DNA of 44,742 nucleotides from a virus. The translations under genes and the position numbers were made by a program. The notes below the pieces were generated by a model that saw nothing but the letters and a program-made list of their open reading frames with translations, was not told where the DNA came from and ran no database searches. Below, in pieces: positions 14,677 through 22,160 of the stretch; positions within the stretch are counted from its first letter, which is position 1; every line of letters starts with the position of its first letter. The DNA lies in the IMG/VR virus record IMGVR_UViG_3300047195_000504, positions 1 to 44,742 of that record; one strand, written 5' to 3'.

Positions 14677-15936
14677 ATGAAACCTCATTATTTTGTTCTT
14701 GCGGGCATCATCGTTTTGCTGCTGATTGGAGTGGTACAGGCAACGACGTACACCAGTCAATATCCACTAGCTCACAACGACACGTATGTGAAATCTACAT
14801 CTGAACTAGCTGCGAATTATCACATTTATTATGCAACCGACCCGACAAAATCGCTGATCGGAGATGCGGATGGTAATGCTTGGATAGCGGCAACGGAGTC
14901 AAACCAACGTATACATGTCGACCTCGGATCTGCAAAAGTGATTAAGCGAATATACTATGAGAATCATCACCAGGCAGGGGGGTATACCGACCGTGGATCG
15001 AATGCTGTAACATTCTGGGGCACAAATTCCAGCACAGCGTTTGCAGAACTGACTTACTCGATAGACACCGACTGGACACAGATGACATTGGCTTCCGGCA
15101 ACCTCACACAGCATGTGGCGCTGGATCAGGCAGATCCTCAGTATATACTTGTCACAAACGATGCACCGTGTCAGTATTATGCTTTGAAGGTCGCGTCTAA
15201 CTTCGGGGGCACATATATAGGTATCCGGCGCATCGTGTTGCAGACCGAGGACCCCGCCGCTCCGGTAGGGAACTTTTCGATCAGCAACACGACCGGCACA
15301 GCTCCCTTGATTGCGGCATTCACGGATACATCGACGAATACCCCGACAGGATGGAACTGGAGTTTCACGAACGTTACCGGCGACAATATCCAAGTCTGGT
15401 TCAGCACATCGCAGAACCCGACAAAGACGTTTACCCTCGCCGGGAACTACTCGATCCAGCTCAATGTTACGAACGCGGGGGGAGCGAACACGACGCCTGC
15501 GAACACGAAATGGGTGAATGTATCCAGCGGTGCGACAACGCCGATAGTCCTGTGGACGGTCAACTCCCAGACAATTGTATTCCCCGGCAGGCTTATTGGC
15601 AATGACTCGTCCCTGAACACACCGACAGCCTGGTGCTGGTCGTTTGGTGACGGATCGGCCGTCCAGACCACCAAGAACGTCACGTACCAGTATGTGAAAA
15701 GAGGTGTCTGGAATGCCTCGCTGAACGCATCGAACGCGGCGGGGTACAACCAATCATACAAACTGATCCGGATTCTTGGGTTCGCGCAAGGAGCAGGGCC
15801 CAGTGCGCCTTTACCGGGCGTGCCGTGGCGGGAACAGGTGTCGATGGAGTACGGGACGTATTCGGTGAGCCGGGAACTCTCACCAGCGGAAAGAAGGATG
15901 ACTGACTGTAAACTCATCGGGCTCTGCGAGGTGTGA
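14677..15936 (+). CDS. Secreted protein with F5/8C-like and two PKD domains
   Basis: 419 residues from ATG 14677. Residues 1-22 form a signal peptide (hydrophobic A-G-I-I-V-L-L-L-I-G-V-V, cleavage after Q-A). Residues about 30-190 look like an F5/8-type carbohydrate-binding sandwich, with I-H-V-D-L-G-S-A-K-V-I-K. Two PKD domains follow, around 195-290 and 295-375, with W-N-W-S-F and W-C-W-S-F-G-D-G. Many N-x-S/T sequons suggest glycosylation. The last 50 residues lack this composition. Base use at the start is more AT-rich than the tail genes. Host-derived adhesin or exported receptor-masking protein are both possible. Confidence 0.8.
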   Translation: MKPHYFVLAGIIVLLLIGVVQATTYTSQYPLAHNDTYVKSTSELAANYHIYYATDPTKSLIGDADGNAWIAATESNQRIHVDLGSAKVIKRIYYENHHQAGGYTDRGSNAVTFWGTNSSTAFAELTYSIDTDWTQMTLASGNLTQHVALDQADPQYILVTNDAPCQYYALKVASNFGGTYIGIRRIVLQTEDPAAPVGNFSISNTTGTAPLIAAFTDTSTNTPTGWNWSFTNVTGDNIQVWFSTSQNPTKTFTLAGNYSIQLNVTNAGGANTTPANTKWVNVSSGATTPIVLWTVNSQTIVFPGRLIGNDSSLNTPTAWCWSFGDGSAVQTTKNVTYQYVKRGVWNASLNASNAAGYNQSYKLIRILGFAQGAGPSAPLPGVPWREQVSMEYGTYSVSRELSPAERRMTDCKLIGLCEV

Positions 15937-17558
15937 TGGCATACCAGGTCTGGGCATTCACGGCAGCAGGGGCAAAGGCAGCCTACCTGCATAACGCCTA
16001 CAACATTAGCCGCACCGTCAAAATGAATGAGACCCCCCAGCTATCGTTTTCCCTGCCGGCCGATGACGGCAAGGTCTCGTTCCTGACTTCTGCCTATGAC
16101 GTGAAGGTCTGGAACACCATCAAGGACCGGTGGGAAGGGCTGTATTACCTCCGGGACGCAACCGAGAAATGGGGCCCGGACGGGAAATATGTCGATGTTT
16201 TCTACCAGGGCGCCATGATCCAGCTCGCCGAAGAGGAGAACATATCCTACGACACGACCGCAACACCGAAGACGCCAACGCAGATCGTTACCGCGCTTCT
16301 CGCCCTGCAGGAACATATCCCCGCAGTAACGGTCGGGACCATCCAGCCCACCACGTCGTTCGCGTTCGCCATCGAGAACACAAACCTGCTCGCGGCGCTG
16401 CTGAAGTGCGTCGAGTACCTTGGCGGGTACATGGAGGTTGATTCCAGCCGGGCGCTGAACTGGTACAACGAGCCCTCGGGGAACCCGGTACGGGAGATCC
16501 GGTACAAGAAGAATATGAAAGGCGTCACCCGGAAGACGGACTTCACCACGATCCGGAACAAGATCTATGCCTACGGTGATGGGGAAACCGAAGCGCAGGT
16601 GACGCTCATCGATGCCGGGGAAACGTACGAGTATATCGAGAACGTGCCCTCCCAGACCGCGTACGGGGTCAGGATCAAGCGCATCACCGACAAGCGCATC
16701 ACCCACCCCTCGACGCTGCTCCTGTGGGCGCAGCGGTATCTGGCGACCTACAAGGATCCGGTCTACTACTACACGGTCGACGTGGTCAACCTCGCGGAAC
16801 ACCGGGATTTCGATTTCGATTTCGAGGAACTAACGGTCGGGCAGATCGTCCGGGTCGTGAACTCCGATCTGAATAACCTGCTTGTGAATGTCAAGATCGT
16901 ATCCGTCGAGACGAACCTGTCGACGCCGGAGGAGATCCGGATCGAGCTCGCCAATGCCACAAAGGATCTGTCGGACTCGTTCTCAAGCGTCAACTCGTTC
17001 AAGAACTTGTCGGAGAACGTTGCGGTTCAGATCGGGGCCGGGCAGGTCACCGTGCAGGGCGTGTTCACGGTCGACGGGTGGCGGACTGCCGGGCAGACCA
17101 CGATTGATGGCGGGAAGATCACCGCAGATACTGTTACCTGCGACCGGCTGAAGACCTCGACGCTGAACGCGAAGACGATCACCCTTGGCACGACCGGCGG
17201 GAACGGTGCGATCCAGTCGGTGAACTTCGTAGCCGGTACGTCCGGGTTCCAGATCCTCGGGGATGGTAACGCAGAGTTCAACAATGTGACGGTGCGGGGG
17301 ACACTTGGAGCGACAAATATCGTTGCTGGTCAAACCTTGACCGTAAATGGGTACGTTGCATCAAATAACTATAATGGCATAGTCGGATGGAGACTTGGTG
17401 CAACCGGAGAAGGGGAGTTCCTAAGCAACACCATTACATATTTCTGCTATCTCCGGAAAGTTGGAAGCACTGATAAGGGCTATCTGCAAACACCGGATGG
17501 CATCTCCCTACAATGGTTCGATAAGGATGGGAATGCACACACTATATCCATGACATGA
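15936..17558 (+). CDS. Tail-associated hub protein (prophage tail endopeptidase-like, Tal)
   Basis: 540 residues from ATG 15936, which overlaps the previous stop. The N-terminal 370 residues match the Prophage_tail/Tal group: S-F-S-L-P, Y-D-V-K-V-W-N, then A-L-L-K-C-V-E-Y-L-G-G-Y-M and a typical L-T-V-G-Q-I-V-R-V element. A coiled-coil-like neck (about 340-360) leads to a beta-helical C-terminus (repeated V-x-G/T motifs), probably the tip. It caps the tail and contacts the host. No peptidase active site can be proven by eye. Confidence 0.82.
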   Translation: MAYQVWAFTAAGAKAAYLHNAYNISRTVKMNETPQLSFSLPADDGKVSFLTSAYDVKVWNTIKDRWEGLYYLRDATEKWGPDGKYVDVFYQGAMIQLAEEENISYDTTATPKTPTQIVTALLALQEHIPAVTVGTIQPTTSFAFAIENTNLLAALLKCVEYLGGYMEVDSSRALNWYNEPSGNPVREIRYKKNMKGVTRKTDFTTIRNKIYAYGDGETEAQVTLIDAGETYEYIENVPSQTAYGVRIKRITDKRITHPSTLLLWAQRYLATYKDPVYYYTVDVVNLAEHRDFDFDFEELTVGQIVRVVNSDLNNLLVNVKIVSVETNLSTPEEIRIELANATKDLSDSFSSVNSFKNLSENVAVQIGAGQVTVQGVFTVDGWRTAGQTTIDGGKITADTVTCDRLKTSTLNAKTITLGTTGGNGAIQSVNFVAGTSGFQILGDGNAEFNNVTVRGTLGATNIVAGQTLTVNGYVASNNYNGIVGWRLGATGEGEFLSNTITYFCYLRKVGSTDKGYLQTPDGISLQWFDKDGNAHTISMT

Positions 17559-17567
17559 GGAAAAACC

Positions 17568-17717
17568 ATGATCCGAACACTGACAATTATCGAGAATGTA
17601 AAAGAGGACGGACTGGTCGAATATACGATCAATGGAAGTCTCCCGCTGGAAGAGGTAGCCCGGGCCCTTGTGATCATAGCCTTCAATGCGCCGAAACCGG
17701 CAGAAAAAGAAGAATAA
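17568..17717 (+). CDS. Small protein ending the tail operon
   Basis: 49 residues (M-I-R-T-L-T-I-I-E-N-V to a Lys/Glu end), starting 9 nt after the Tal stop with a weak GAGG upstream. The stretch L-P-L-E-E-V-A-R-A-L-V-I-I-A-F is an amphipathic or membrane-touching helix. Last gene of the tail unit, converging on the minus-strand gene that ends 1 nt later. Unknown function. Confidence 0.65.
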   Translation: MIRTLTIIENVKEDGLVEYTINGSLPLEEVARALVIIAFNAPKPAEKEE

Positions 17718-17718
17718 C

Positions 17719-18357
17719 TTATTTTAAGCCGAGGAATCGTAGGATCGCATCGATCCAGGATCCCTGCTCCTCGATCTGCGTTTGCATTGCCGCGATAGTC
17801 GCCTCGTAATTCGGGGTTGCCGTCGGGGATGGGGTCGGTGCGGTGACCTCTGCGATCACCGGTGTCGGCGTGTTCTGGAGCGTGGCGATCTTGGTATCCT
17901 GCTCAGCGACTTTCTTTTCAAGCTGCGCAATCTTCGCGCTATAGTCGGGGGTTGGCTCGGGTGTCGGAGTTGGTGTCGGGATCTTCGGAAGCGATCTTGC
18001 GACTGTAAACCCGGCCGTGGCAAAGTCTTGGGAATCCATGAAGTTGGTTCCCTCCAGTGAAGAAGCATATATGATATATCCCCCGATGGCAGGGGTAAAC
18101 GAGTGCGACCATGATTTATCGGGATTCACTGATACTTCAAGGAACCGATCTTCCCATGTGTTCATATTCGTTAATTTGAGGTATGCTTTCCCCGAGACTG
18201 TGTTTGTCCCGGAAATTGTTACGGTATCCCCGGTCATGAACATAGGCTGCCCGTTCGGTGGATTTGTCACCGTGATAGAGATATTCCCTGCCGCAGCAAT
18301 CCCACAGAGCAACAGTACGCAGATCCCGACCGCCAACCATCGCGCCATTTTTTGCAT
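17719..18357 (-). CDS. Exported S-layer-like protein with Thr/Pro stalk
   Basis: 212 residues. Residues 1-23 are a signal peptide. Residues about 25-120 form a beta domain (I-T-V-T-N-P-P-N-G-Q-P, then G-D-T-V-T-I-S-G-T-N) resembling the domain found in S-layer-type surface proteins of Methanomicrobiales. Thr/Pro stretches (T-P-T-P-T-P-E-P-T-P) alternate with coiled-coil segments up to the end. There is no C-terminal membrane anchor. Opposite strand to the tail genes and next to the integrase: probably expressed in the lysogen to alter the cell surface. An upstream TATA box suits a leaderless start at 18357; a second ATG lies at 18348. Confidence 0.82.
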   Translation of the reverse strand: MQKMARWLAVGICVLLLCGIAAAGNISITVTNPPNGQPMFMTGDTVTISGTNTVSGKAYLKLTNMNTWEDRFLEVSVNPDKSWSHSFTPAIGGYIIYASSLEGTNFMDSQDFATAGFTVARSLPKIPTPTPTPEPTPDYSAKIAQLEKKVAEQDTKIATLQNTPTPVIAEVTAPTPSPTATPNYEATIAAMQTQIEEQGSWIDAILRFLGLK

Positions 18358-18377
18358 GGAGGGATATTATTCACGGT

Positions 18378-18391
18378 GAGATGATAAAAGT
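18378..18391 (-). promoter_or_regulatory. Minus-strand TATA-like box
   Basis: CTTTTATCATC on the minus strand lies about 25-30 nt before the start of the S-layer-like gene, consistent with an independent promoter and a leaderless message. Confidence 0.45.
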
Positions 18392-18509
18392 GATGGAAGG
18401 AAAGAACCAGTATGAAAGATGAGATTTGAATCCCCGAACGTCTATAAGGAGGGATATTGCTCATTGTATCAAAAAGATGGGTATCTTCATATTCCAACCT
18501 CAGTTACAA

Positions 18510-18543
18510 CGGATATTTATATCTCTGAGCTCAGTTCCTGAGC
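18510..18543 (+). promoter_or_regulatory. Integrase promoter with overlapping palindromes
   Basis: GGATATTTATATCTC (18511-18525) is a TATA element 20-30 nt before GTG 18544. CTGAGCTCAG (18525-18534) is a perfect palindrome, and GCTCAG (18529-18534) pairs with CTGAGC (18538-18543) across 3 nt. Three half-sites are therefore packed between TATA box and start, the right place for repression. Confidence 0.55.
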
Positions 18544-19584
18544 GTGTACACCGTTGCCCAATATCTGCGGATGCTGCGGCTTGCCAAACGCGCCGATAGC
18601 ACCATCAAACTCTATGAGAAGGTCTTCCGGCATTATGCCGCGTTCCTGGATGTGCCTCTGACTGAAATTCACAATCATCTTTTGCCGGAGAACCTTATTA
18701 AATATTCAGAATCCCGGCCGGGGAAAAGCAACCGGAGAACCAAGGTGAATCTCTCGATCATTCATCGGTTCATGGAGATTAATGGCGTGAAGTTCGATCC
18801 GCTGGAAATGAACGTCGTGAGAGCGCAGAGTATAGAGGAGCCTGACGATAAACCGCTGGAACTTGCGACCCTGCAGAAGATGATGGATCTGACCAGTGTC
18901 CACGGGAAAGCAATCATTTCAACCCTGATCAGTACCGGCATGCGCCGGAACGAATGCTCACGGGTTCTGCTCTCTGATCTGGAGGGTGATATGATCAGGA
19001 TCCGGAACGAGACCGCCAAGGGTGGGCGCGGGGGAACCGTCTATCTCACTTCAGAAGCGCGGGAATATCTGGATCTCTGGTTGAAGGAACGACCGGATTA
19101 TCTGGAACGGGTGAAAAGGAAGCGCTTCTCTGGGTACCGGCCAAAGGACGATCAAAGACTCTTTGCCTGTGGGGACTTCACAATGCGGGATATCTTTCAC
19201 CGTCTATATATGCGCGTGGATGGTGAACGGGGGAAATACCGGGACCGCATCACCCTTCATTCATGCCGGCGATATTTCAGGACGCACGCGGTAAAAACCA
19301 TGCCGCTGGACTTGGTTGAAAAGATATTAAGGCATACCGGATACCTCACCAGTTCCTATGTCAGGATCTCGGATGAGGAGGCGCGCCGGATTTTTCATGA
19401 GGGCGAGCATGTCTTATATATCACCCGGAAAGACCAGAGAATGACAGAGAATGCGCTGGAATCCTTGGAACGAGAGAATAAGGCACTCGCTGTACGGCAG
19501 GAGAAGGAGATCGCAGAACTCAAACTTCAACAGGTCGCAACGGAAAGAGTTCTTGCCCGACTCGTGCAAAAGCAGGGAAAATAA
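18544..19584 (+). CDS. int: Tyrosine recombinase / integrase
   Basis: 346 residues from GTG 18544. An N-terminal SAM-like core-binding domain (residues 1-95, with Y-E-K-V-F-R-H-Y-A-A-F-L) precedes the catalytic domain. The catalytic set is visible: Arg134 in T-G-M-R-R-N-E, H239-x-x-R242 in H-S-C-R-R, His264 in L-R-H-T-G and nucleophile Tyr272 in S-S-Y-V-R-I. A charged coiled-coil tail (about 300-346) follows, as in XerC/D-like archaeal integrases. It mediates integration and excision at an att site that I could not locate. The start is probably leaderless. Confidence 0.95.
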   Translation: MYTVAQYLRMLRLAKRADSTIKLYEKVFRHYAAFLDVPLTEIHNHLLPENLIKYSESRPGKSNRRTKVNLSIIHRFMEINGVKFDPLEMNVVRAQSIEEPDDKPLELATLQKMMDLTSVHGKAIISTLISTGMRRNECSRVLLSDLEGDMIRIRNETAKGGRGGTVYLTSEAREYLDLWLKERPDYLERVKRKRFSGYRPKDDQRLFACGDFTMRDIFHRLYMRVDGERGKYRDRITLHSCRRYFRTHAVKTMPLDLVEKILRHTGYLTSSYVRISDEEARRIFHEGEHVLYITRKDQRMTENALESLERENKALAVRQEKEIAELKLQQVATERVLARLVQKQGK

Positions 19585-19604
19585 GGAGAGAATCTAAGGT
19601 TAGA

Positions 19605-20042
19605 TTAAATAGGCATGAGATCCGAGGCAGTATTCAAATCATCTGCAGAGCCAGTGAAATAAGCATTTGCCTGTTTTAGATTGATAGTATATTTCACCAT
19701 ATCATTTGTTGCATATCCATCCAGGATCAATTGGCATCCTTTCTTTTGTTTTTCGAGGGCCAAGAGGATATACTTTTTTGGATTCCGGTATTTCTCACTG
19801 ACTTCTAATGCTGAGATCTTTATGATATAGGTATTATCAATAGAAATTATATTCCGGCAATGGATGTTGGCTCCGGATAAATCAAAATCCTCAAATGCCT
19901 TCCCAAGGAGAACAGTATCGGGTTTGATTGCTATTGCCATATCGGATACTGTGCTTTTAAACTGCGAATCATTATTTACACAGCCGGGGGTAATTGCAAC
20001 GGCGATTACCAGCAACAATAAAATGAAAGGAATAATTTTCAT
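19605..20042 (-). CDS. Membrane-anchored lipoprotein, candidate exclusion factor
   Basis: 145 residues. Residues 1-20 are a hydrophobic signal and I-T-P-G-C (Cys21) is a lipobox, so the mature protein should be lipid-anchored outside the membrane. The rest is a mixed domain of about 120 residues with no recognised family. It is clearly more AT-rich than the tail genes. Its place between integrase and regulators, on the lysogenic strand, suggests a lysogenic conversion or superinfection-exclusion protein (inference). Confidence 0.78.
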   Translation of the reverse strand: MKIIPFILLLLVIAVAITPGCVNNDSQFKSTVSDMAIAIKPDTVLLGKAFEDFDLSGANIHCRNIISIDNTYIIKISALEVSEKYRNPKKYILLALEKQKKGCQLILDGYATNDMVKYTINLKQANAYFTGSADDLNTASDLMPI

Positions 20043-20063
20043 AAAGAGTAGTATAATGAATCA

Positions 20064-20077
20064 ATTATAAAGTATCT
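20064..20077 (-). promoter_or_regulatory. Lipoprotein gene promoter
   Basis: Minus-strand ACTTTATAATTG is a good archaeal TATA box 25-30 nt upstream of the ATG at 20042, implying a leaderless transcript independent of other genes. Confidence 0.55.
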
Positions 20078-20165
20078 TCCTTAACCTCACGGTTATCACT
20101 TTCACACCACCTGCCCATTACTTCATTATTTAATATTATAATTCCCTCTCGGATGGTGTGGGCTC

Positions 20166-20294
20166 ATGTCGATGTATTCCGATGAAGAGATTATCAGCGC
20201 ATTGCAAAAACTCTACGATGAAAAACAGATCATTTTCGTTGAATCTTCCGGGCAACATCAGGATCATCAAGAAGAGCCAATAACTGTAGTTTAA
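20166..20294 (+). CDS. Short protein, possibly the remnant of a larger gene
   Basis: 42 residues from ATG 20166 (M-S-M-Y-S-D-E-E-I-I-S-A-L-Q-K-L-Y). An AT-rich TATA-like run (TTAATATTATAAT) lies about 28 nt upstream. The first 22 residues look like a regular helix of a DNA-binding or kinase N-terminus. After that the frame runs antisense through the end of the ribbon-helix-helix gene, so the C-terminus may be accidental. A truncated gene is as likely as a functional micro-protein. Confidence 0.4.
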   Translation: MSMYSDEEIISALQKLYDEKQIIFVESSGQHQDHQEEPITVV

Positions 20295-20436
20295 GCGCAG
20301 TATCAGTTATTTTCCCATCGAGAACATCAAGAATATATTCAGACATATGATTATACCCATGAGCTGTAGCCAACTCTCGTATCCTCTTCTTCTCTTCTGG
20401 AGTAACCCGCAGTTGGATGAGTTCACTCCTTTCCAT
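20230..20436 (-). CDS. Ribbon-helix-helix regulator, candidate lysogeny repressor
   Basis: 68 residues. L-I-Q-L-R-V-T-P-E-E-K-K-R-I-R-E-L-A forms the strand and first helix, and M-S-E-Y-I-L-D-V-L the second helix of an RHH fold, close to MobC/Arc-like regulators. It is divergent from the early region and separated from it by a 150-bp regulatory interval with repeated palindromic sites. It is the best candidate for a repressor of early genes. A GGAAGG sequence upstream of the ATG could serve as ribosome binding site. Confidence 0.8.
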   Translation of the reverse strand: MERSELIQLRVTPEEKKRIRELATAHGYNHMSEYILDVLDGKITDTALKLQLLALLDDPDVARKIQRK

Positions 20437-20473
20437 ACTTCACACGCCTTCCATCCATATTGACGACTTAAAT

Positions 20474-20575
20474 ATGTAATTACAACTTATATTTAAAACC
20501 TCCTCAAGAAACACCCGTTTCCGCCACTCTTAACAAGGTTTATATATCAATGTGTCATTACATTAATGTAATTAC
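20474..20575. promoter_or_regulatory. Divergent switch region with repeated operator ATGTAATTAC
   Basis: ATGTAATTAC occurs at 20474-20483 and at 20566-20575. The second copy is part of a perfect 16-bp palindrome ATTACATTAATGTAAT (20557-20572). Each copy sits between a TATA box and its gene: minus-strand TTTAAATATAAG (about 20488-20499) for the RHH gene and plus-strand TTTATATATC (20540-20549) for the early gene at 20585. Binding of an RHH protein would affect both promoters. Confidence 0.7.
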
Positions 20576-20584
20576 GGATGGAAG

Positions 20585-20749
20585 GTGAAGACCCTGAAAA
20601 CTGGTACATTACAGATAAGGACCGACGAGCGCGACCGTGCGATGCTAGACGCTCTGGCAGAGAAAAGCATCGGGGAAACAAACACCGAACGTCTCCTGAT
20701 GGGATTGGAATTGCTCTGTAAGAAACACAAAGTGGAGATTCCCGCATGA
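20585..20749 (+). CDS. Small ribbon-helix-helix protein, first early gene
   Basis: 54 residues from GTG 20585 (M-K-T-L-K-T-G-T-L-Q-I-R-T-D-E-R-D-R-A-M-L). The L-Q-I-R strand, helix E-R-D-R-A-M-L-D-A-L-A and helix N-T-E-R-L-L-M-G-L-E-L-L form an RHH fold. It is the first gene downstream of the rightward promoter and may be a Cro-like counterpart of the divergent RHH protein. Its stop overlaps the next ATG (ATGA). Confidence 0.72.
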   Translation: MKTLKTGTLQIRTDERDRAMLDALAEKSIGETNTERLLMGLELLCKKHKVEIPA

Positions 20750-20898
20750 CCGGCGCGCTGGCGATTACCCCGAAAATTGAGGCGCACCTAAGAACGATTG
20801 CACCCGGTATTGTGGATGAAATGATTGCTGACGGCGAGATCGTCGTCATAAAAGAGATGTGTGGCAAAAATGAAGGAGATAGCTCTAACACAAGGTAA
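20746..20898 (+). CDS. Short protein interrupted or overlapped by the HNH gene
   Basis: 50 residues from ATG 20746. The first 38 residues (to I-V-V-I-K-E-M) read as a regular helical protein; the final residues overlap the HNH gene start (20870) in another frame and look accidental. This is what one expects if an HNH-AP2 gene entered the end of an older gene. Function unknown. Confidence 0.6.
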   Translation: MTGALAITPKIEAHLRTIAPGIVDEMIADGEIVVIKEMCGKNEGDSSNTR

Positions 20899-21361
20899 AG
20901 TTGCACTCGTTGATGATGCCGATTATCCAGAGTTAATCAAGTATTCCTGGTGTGCGCATGCTGAACGAGATGATTACAAAAAACCGGCGATAAATCGTTG
21001 GTATGCTCTTCGTAGAATCTTACGCCACGAAATGGGATTCCCCGGTCAGATCGCAATGCATCGGGTGATTCTGAATCCTCCGAATGGATTGTTTACCGAT
21101 CACCTCAATGGAAATGGTCTCGATAATCGGAGAGAGAATCTTCGGATCGTCAATAATCGTCAGAATCTCCAGAATATTCACCCGGTTAAGAAATCGAGAT
21201 ACCCCGGTGTAAGTTCAACTGGAAAGAAATGGCGTGCGTATATCCATCTGAATGGAAAGCAGCGCCACCTTGGCCTGTTTTCTGACGAACTTGAAGCTGC
21301 GACTGCATACAGGGTCGCTTGTGCTGTATTAGGAAGTGATAACGGTGTTAAAATTAACTAA
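20870..21361 (+). CDS. HNH homing-type endonuclease with AP2 domain
   Basis: 163 residues from ATG 20870. The start M-K-E-I-A-L-T-Q-G-K-V-A-L-V-D-D is the usual beginning of this family. The nuclease part contains M-H-R-V-I-L then D-H-L-N-G-N-G-L-D-N-R-R-E-N-L-R; the C-terminus is an AP2-like DNA-binding domain (Y-P-G-V-S ... W-R-A-Y-I ... L-G-L-F). A second member lies at 37754-38320. The gene is more AT-rich than its neighbours, fitting a free-standing mobile gene. Confidence 0.9.
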   Translation: MKEIALTQGKVALVDDADYPELIKYSWCAHAERDDYKKPAINRWYALRRILRHEMGFPGQIAMHRVILNPPNGLFTDHLNGNGLDNRRENLRIVNNRQNLQNIHPVKKSRYPGVSSTGKKWRAYIHLNGKQRHLGLFSDELEAATAYRVACAVLGSDNGVKIN

Positions 21362-21428
21362 AGAATATGATGGCAGCCCCAGCTCGGGCCTACAAACCAA
21401 GGGCGGGGAGTCTGCCGGTACAGCATTC

Positions 21429-21803
21429 GTGAGCACAGTATATCAGAATTTTCCTGTCAGGGTTGCCCCGGGCATCTGCCGGCAGTGTGCCGACCATCAC
21501 CGGCCCGGGGATGATTTGTCCGATGGCAAACCGTATGCCTGCGGCCTGATGGTCGAGGCGATGGACGCGGGGCACACGGTCGGGTCCTGTGCGCATTTCA
21601 GGTTCGGTGTCGTTGCGCCGGTTATCGATGCCGAGGCGCAACAACTCAAGGCATTGCTCGCGGCCCGGGACCCGAAAGAATCTCTGCGCCAGATCCGCGC
21701 CTCCGCCAGGGATCTCCGCCAGATGTTGAGGAACGGAGCCGATAAGACTGCCATGGCCGTGGTACTGAACAACATCATTATCTTGACGGGGGCGCTCCCA
21801 TGA
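21429..21803 (+). CDS. Uncharacterised early protein with Cys/His cluster
   Basis: About 124 residues from GTG 21429; the frame is open further upstream to ATG 21336, but that part overlaps the HNH gene and looks like random sequence. C-R-Q-C-A-D-H-H, a later Cys and C-A-H-F could bind a metal. The C-terminal half is helical (L-R-Q-I-R-A-S-A-R-D-L-R-Q-M-L). The upstream end may have been altered by the HNH insertion. Ends in ATGA overlap with the next gene. Confidence 0.65.
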   Translation: MSTVYQNFPVRVAPGICRQCADHHRPGDDLSDGKPYACGLMVEAMDAGHTVGSCAHFRFGVVAPVIDAEAQQLKALLAARDPKESLRQIRASARDLRQMLRNGADKTAMAVVLNNIIILTGALP

Positions 21804-21997
21804 CCCGGGTTTGCCCCAAGATCAATGCCCCGTGCCGGTACTGCTCGAATGAGCCGAGGGGCCCGTTTTGCAATAACGACGGCAAGCACTACGTATCGGA
21901 GCTGGCTGAATGCCCGATACCGGGTGCACGGGCCGCGCCACTCGTCGCTTTTGAATTATCGGAACTTCAGTGGATGCAACGGAGAGAAACACTATGA
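21800..21997 (+). CDS. Small Cys-rich protein
   Basis: 65 residues from ATG 21800 (ATGA overlap). Cys residues in C-P-K-I-N-A-P-C-R-Y-C and C-N-N-D plus a later Cys suggest a small zinc-binding fold. Translationally coupled to its neighbours on both sides. No family recognised. Confidence 0.68.
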   Translation: MTRVCPKINAPCRYCSNEPRGPFCNNDGKHYVSELAECPIPGARAAPLVAFELSELQWMQRRETL

Positions 21998-22158
21998 GCC
22001 GCTACACCATCCGTGAGGAGCCGATTGATCCCGCCGGTGTGCAGGAAGTCCTCGCCCGACAGGACGAACCAGTGCGGCCATGCAGAATATCCGTATTCCA
22101 GATGGCCCGGAGAATCCTCCAGCGCGAGGGATCGGCAGCACACCGCAGGAGCGAGTGA
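21994..22158 (+). CDS. Small basic protein
   Basis: 54 residues from ATG 21994, preceded by GGAGAG and overlapping the previous stop by 4 nt. The C-terminal half is basic (R-I-S-V-F-Q-M-A-R-R-I-L-Q-R-E) and could contact nucleic acid. Unknown function. Confidence 0.6.
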   Translation: MSRYTIREEPIDPAGVQEVLARQDEPVRPCRISVFQMARRILQREGSAAHRRSE

Positions 22159-22160
22159 CT

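Noticed and set aside
19585-20165. Search for an att core near the integrase
   Set aside because: No sequence resembling a tRNA 3' end or a long inverted core was found by eye; the host genome would be needed.
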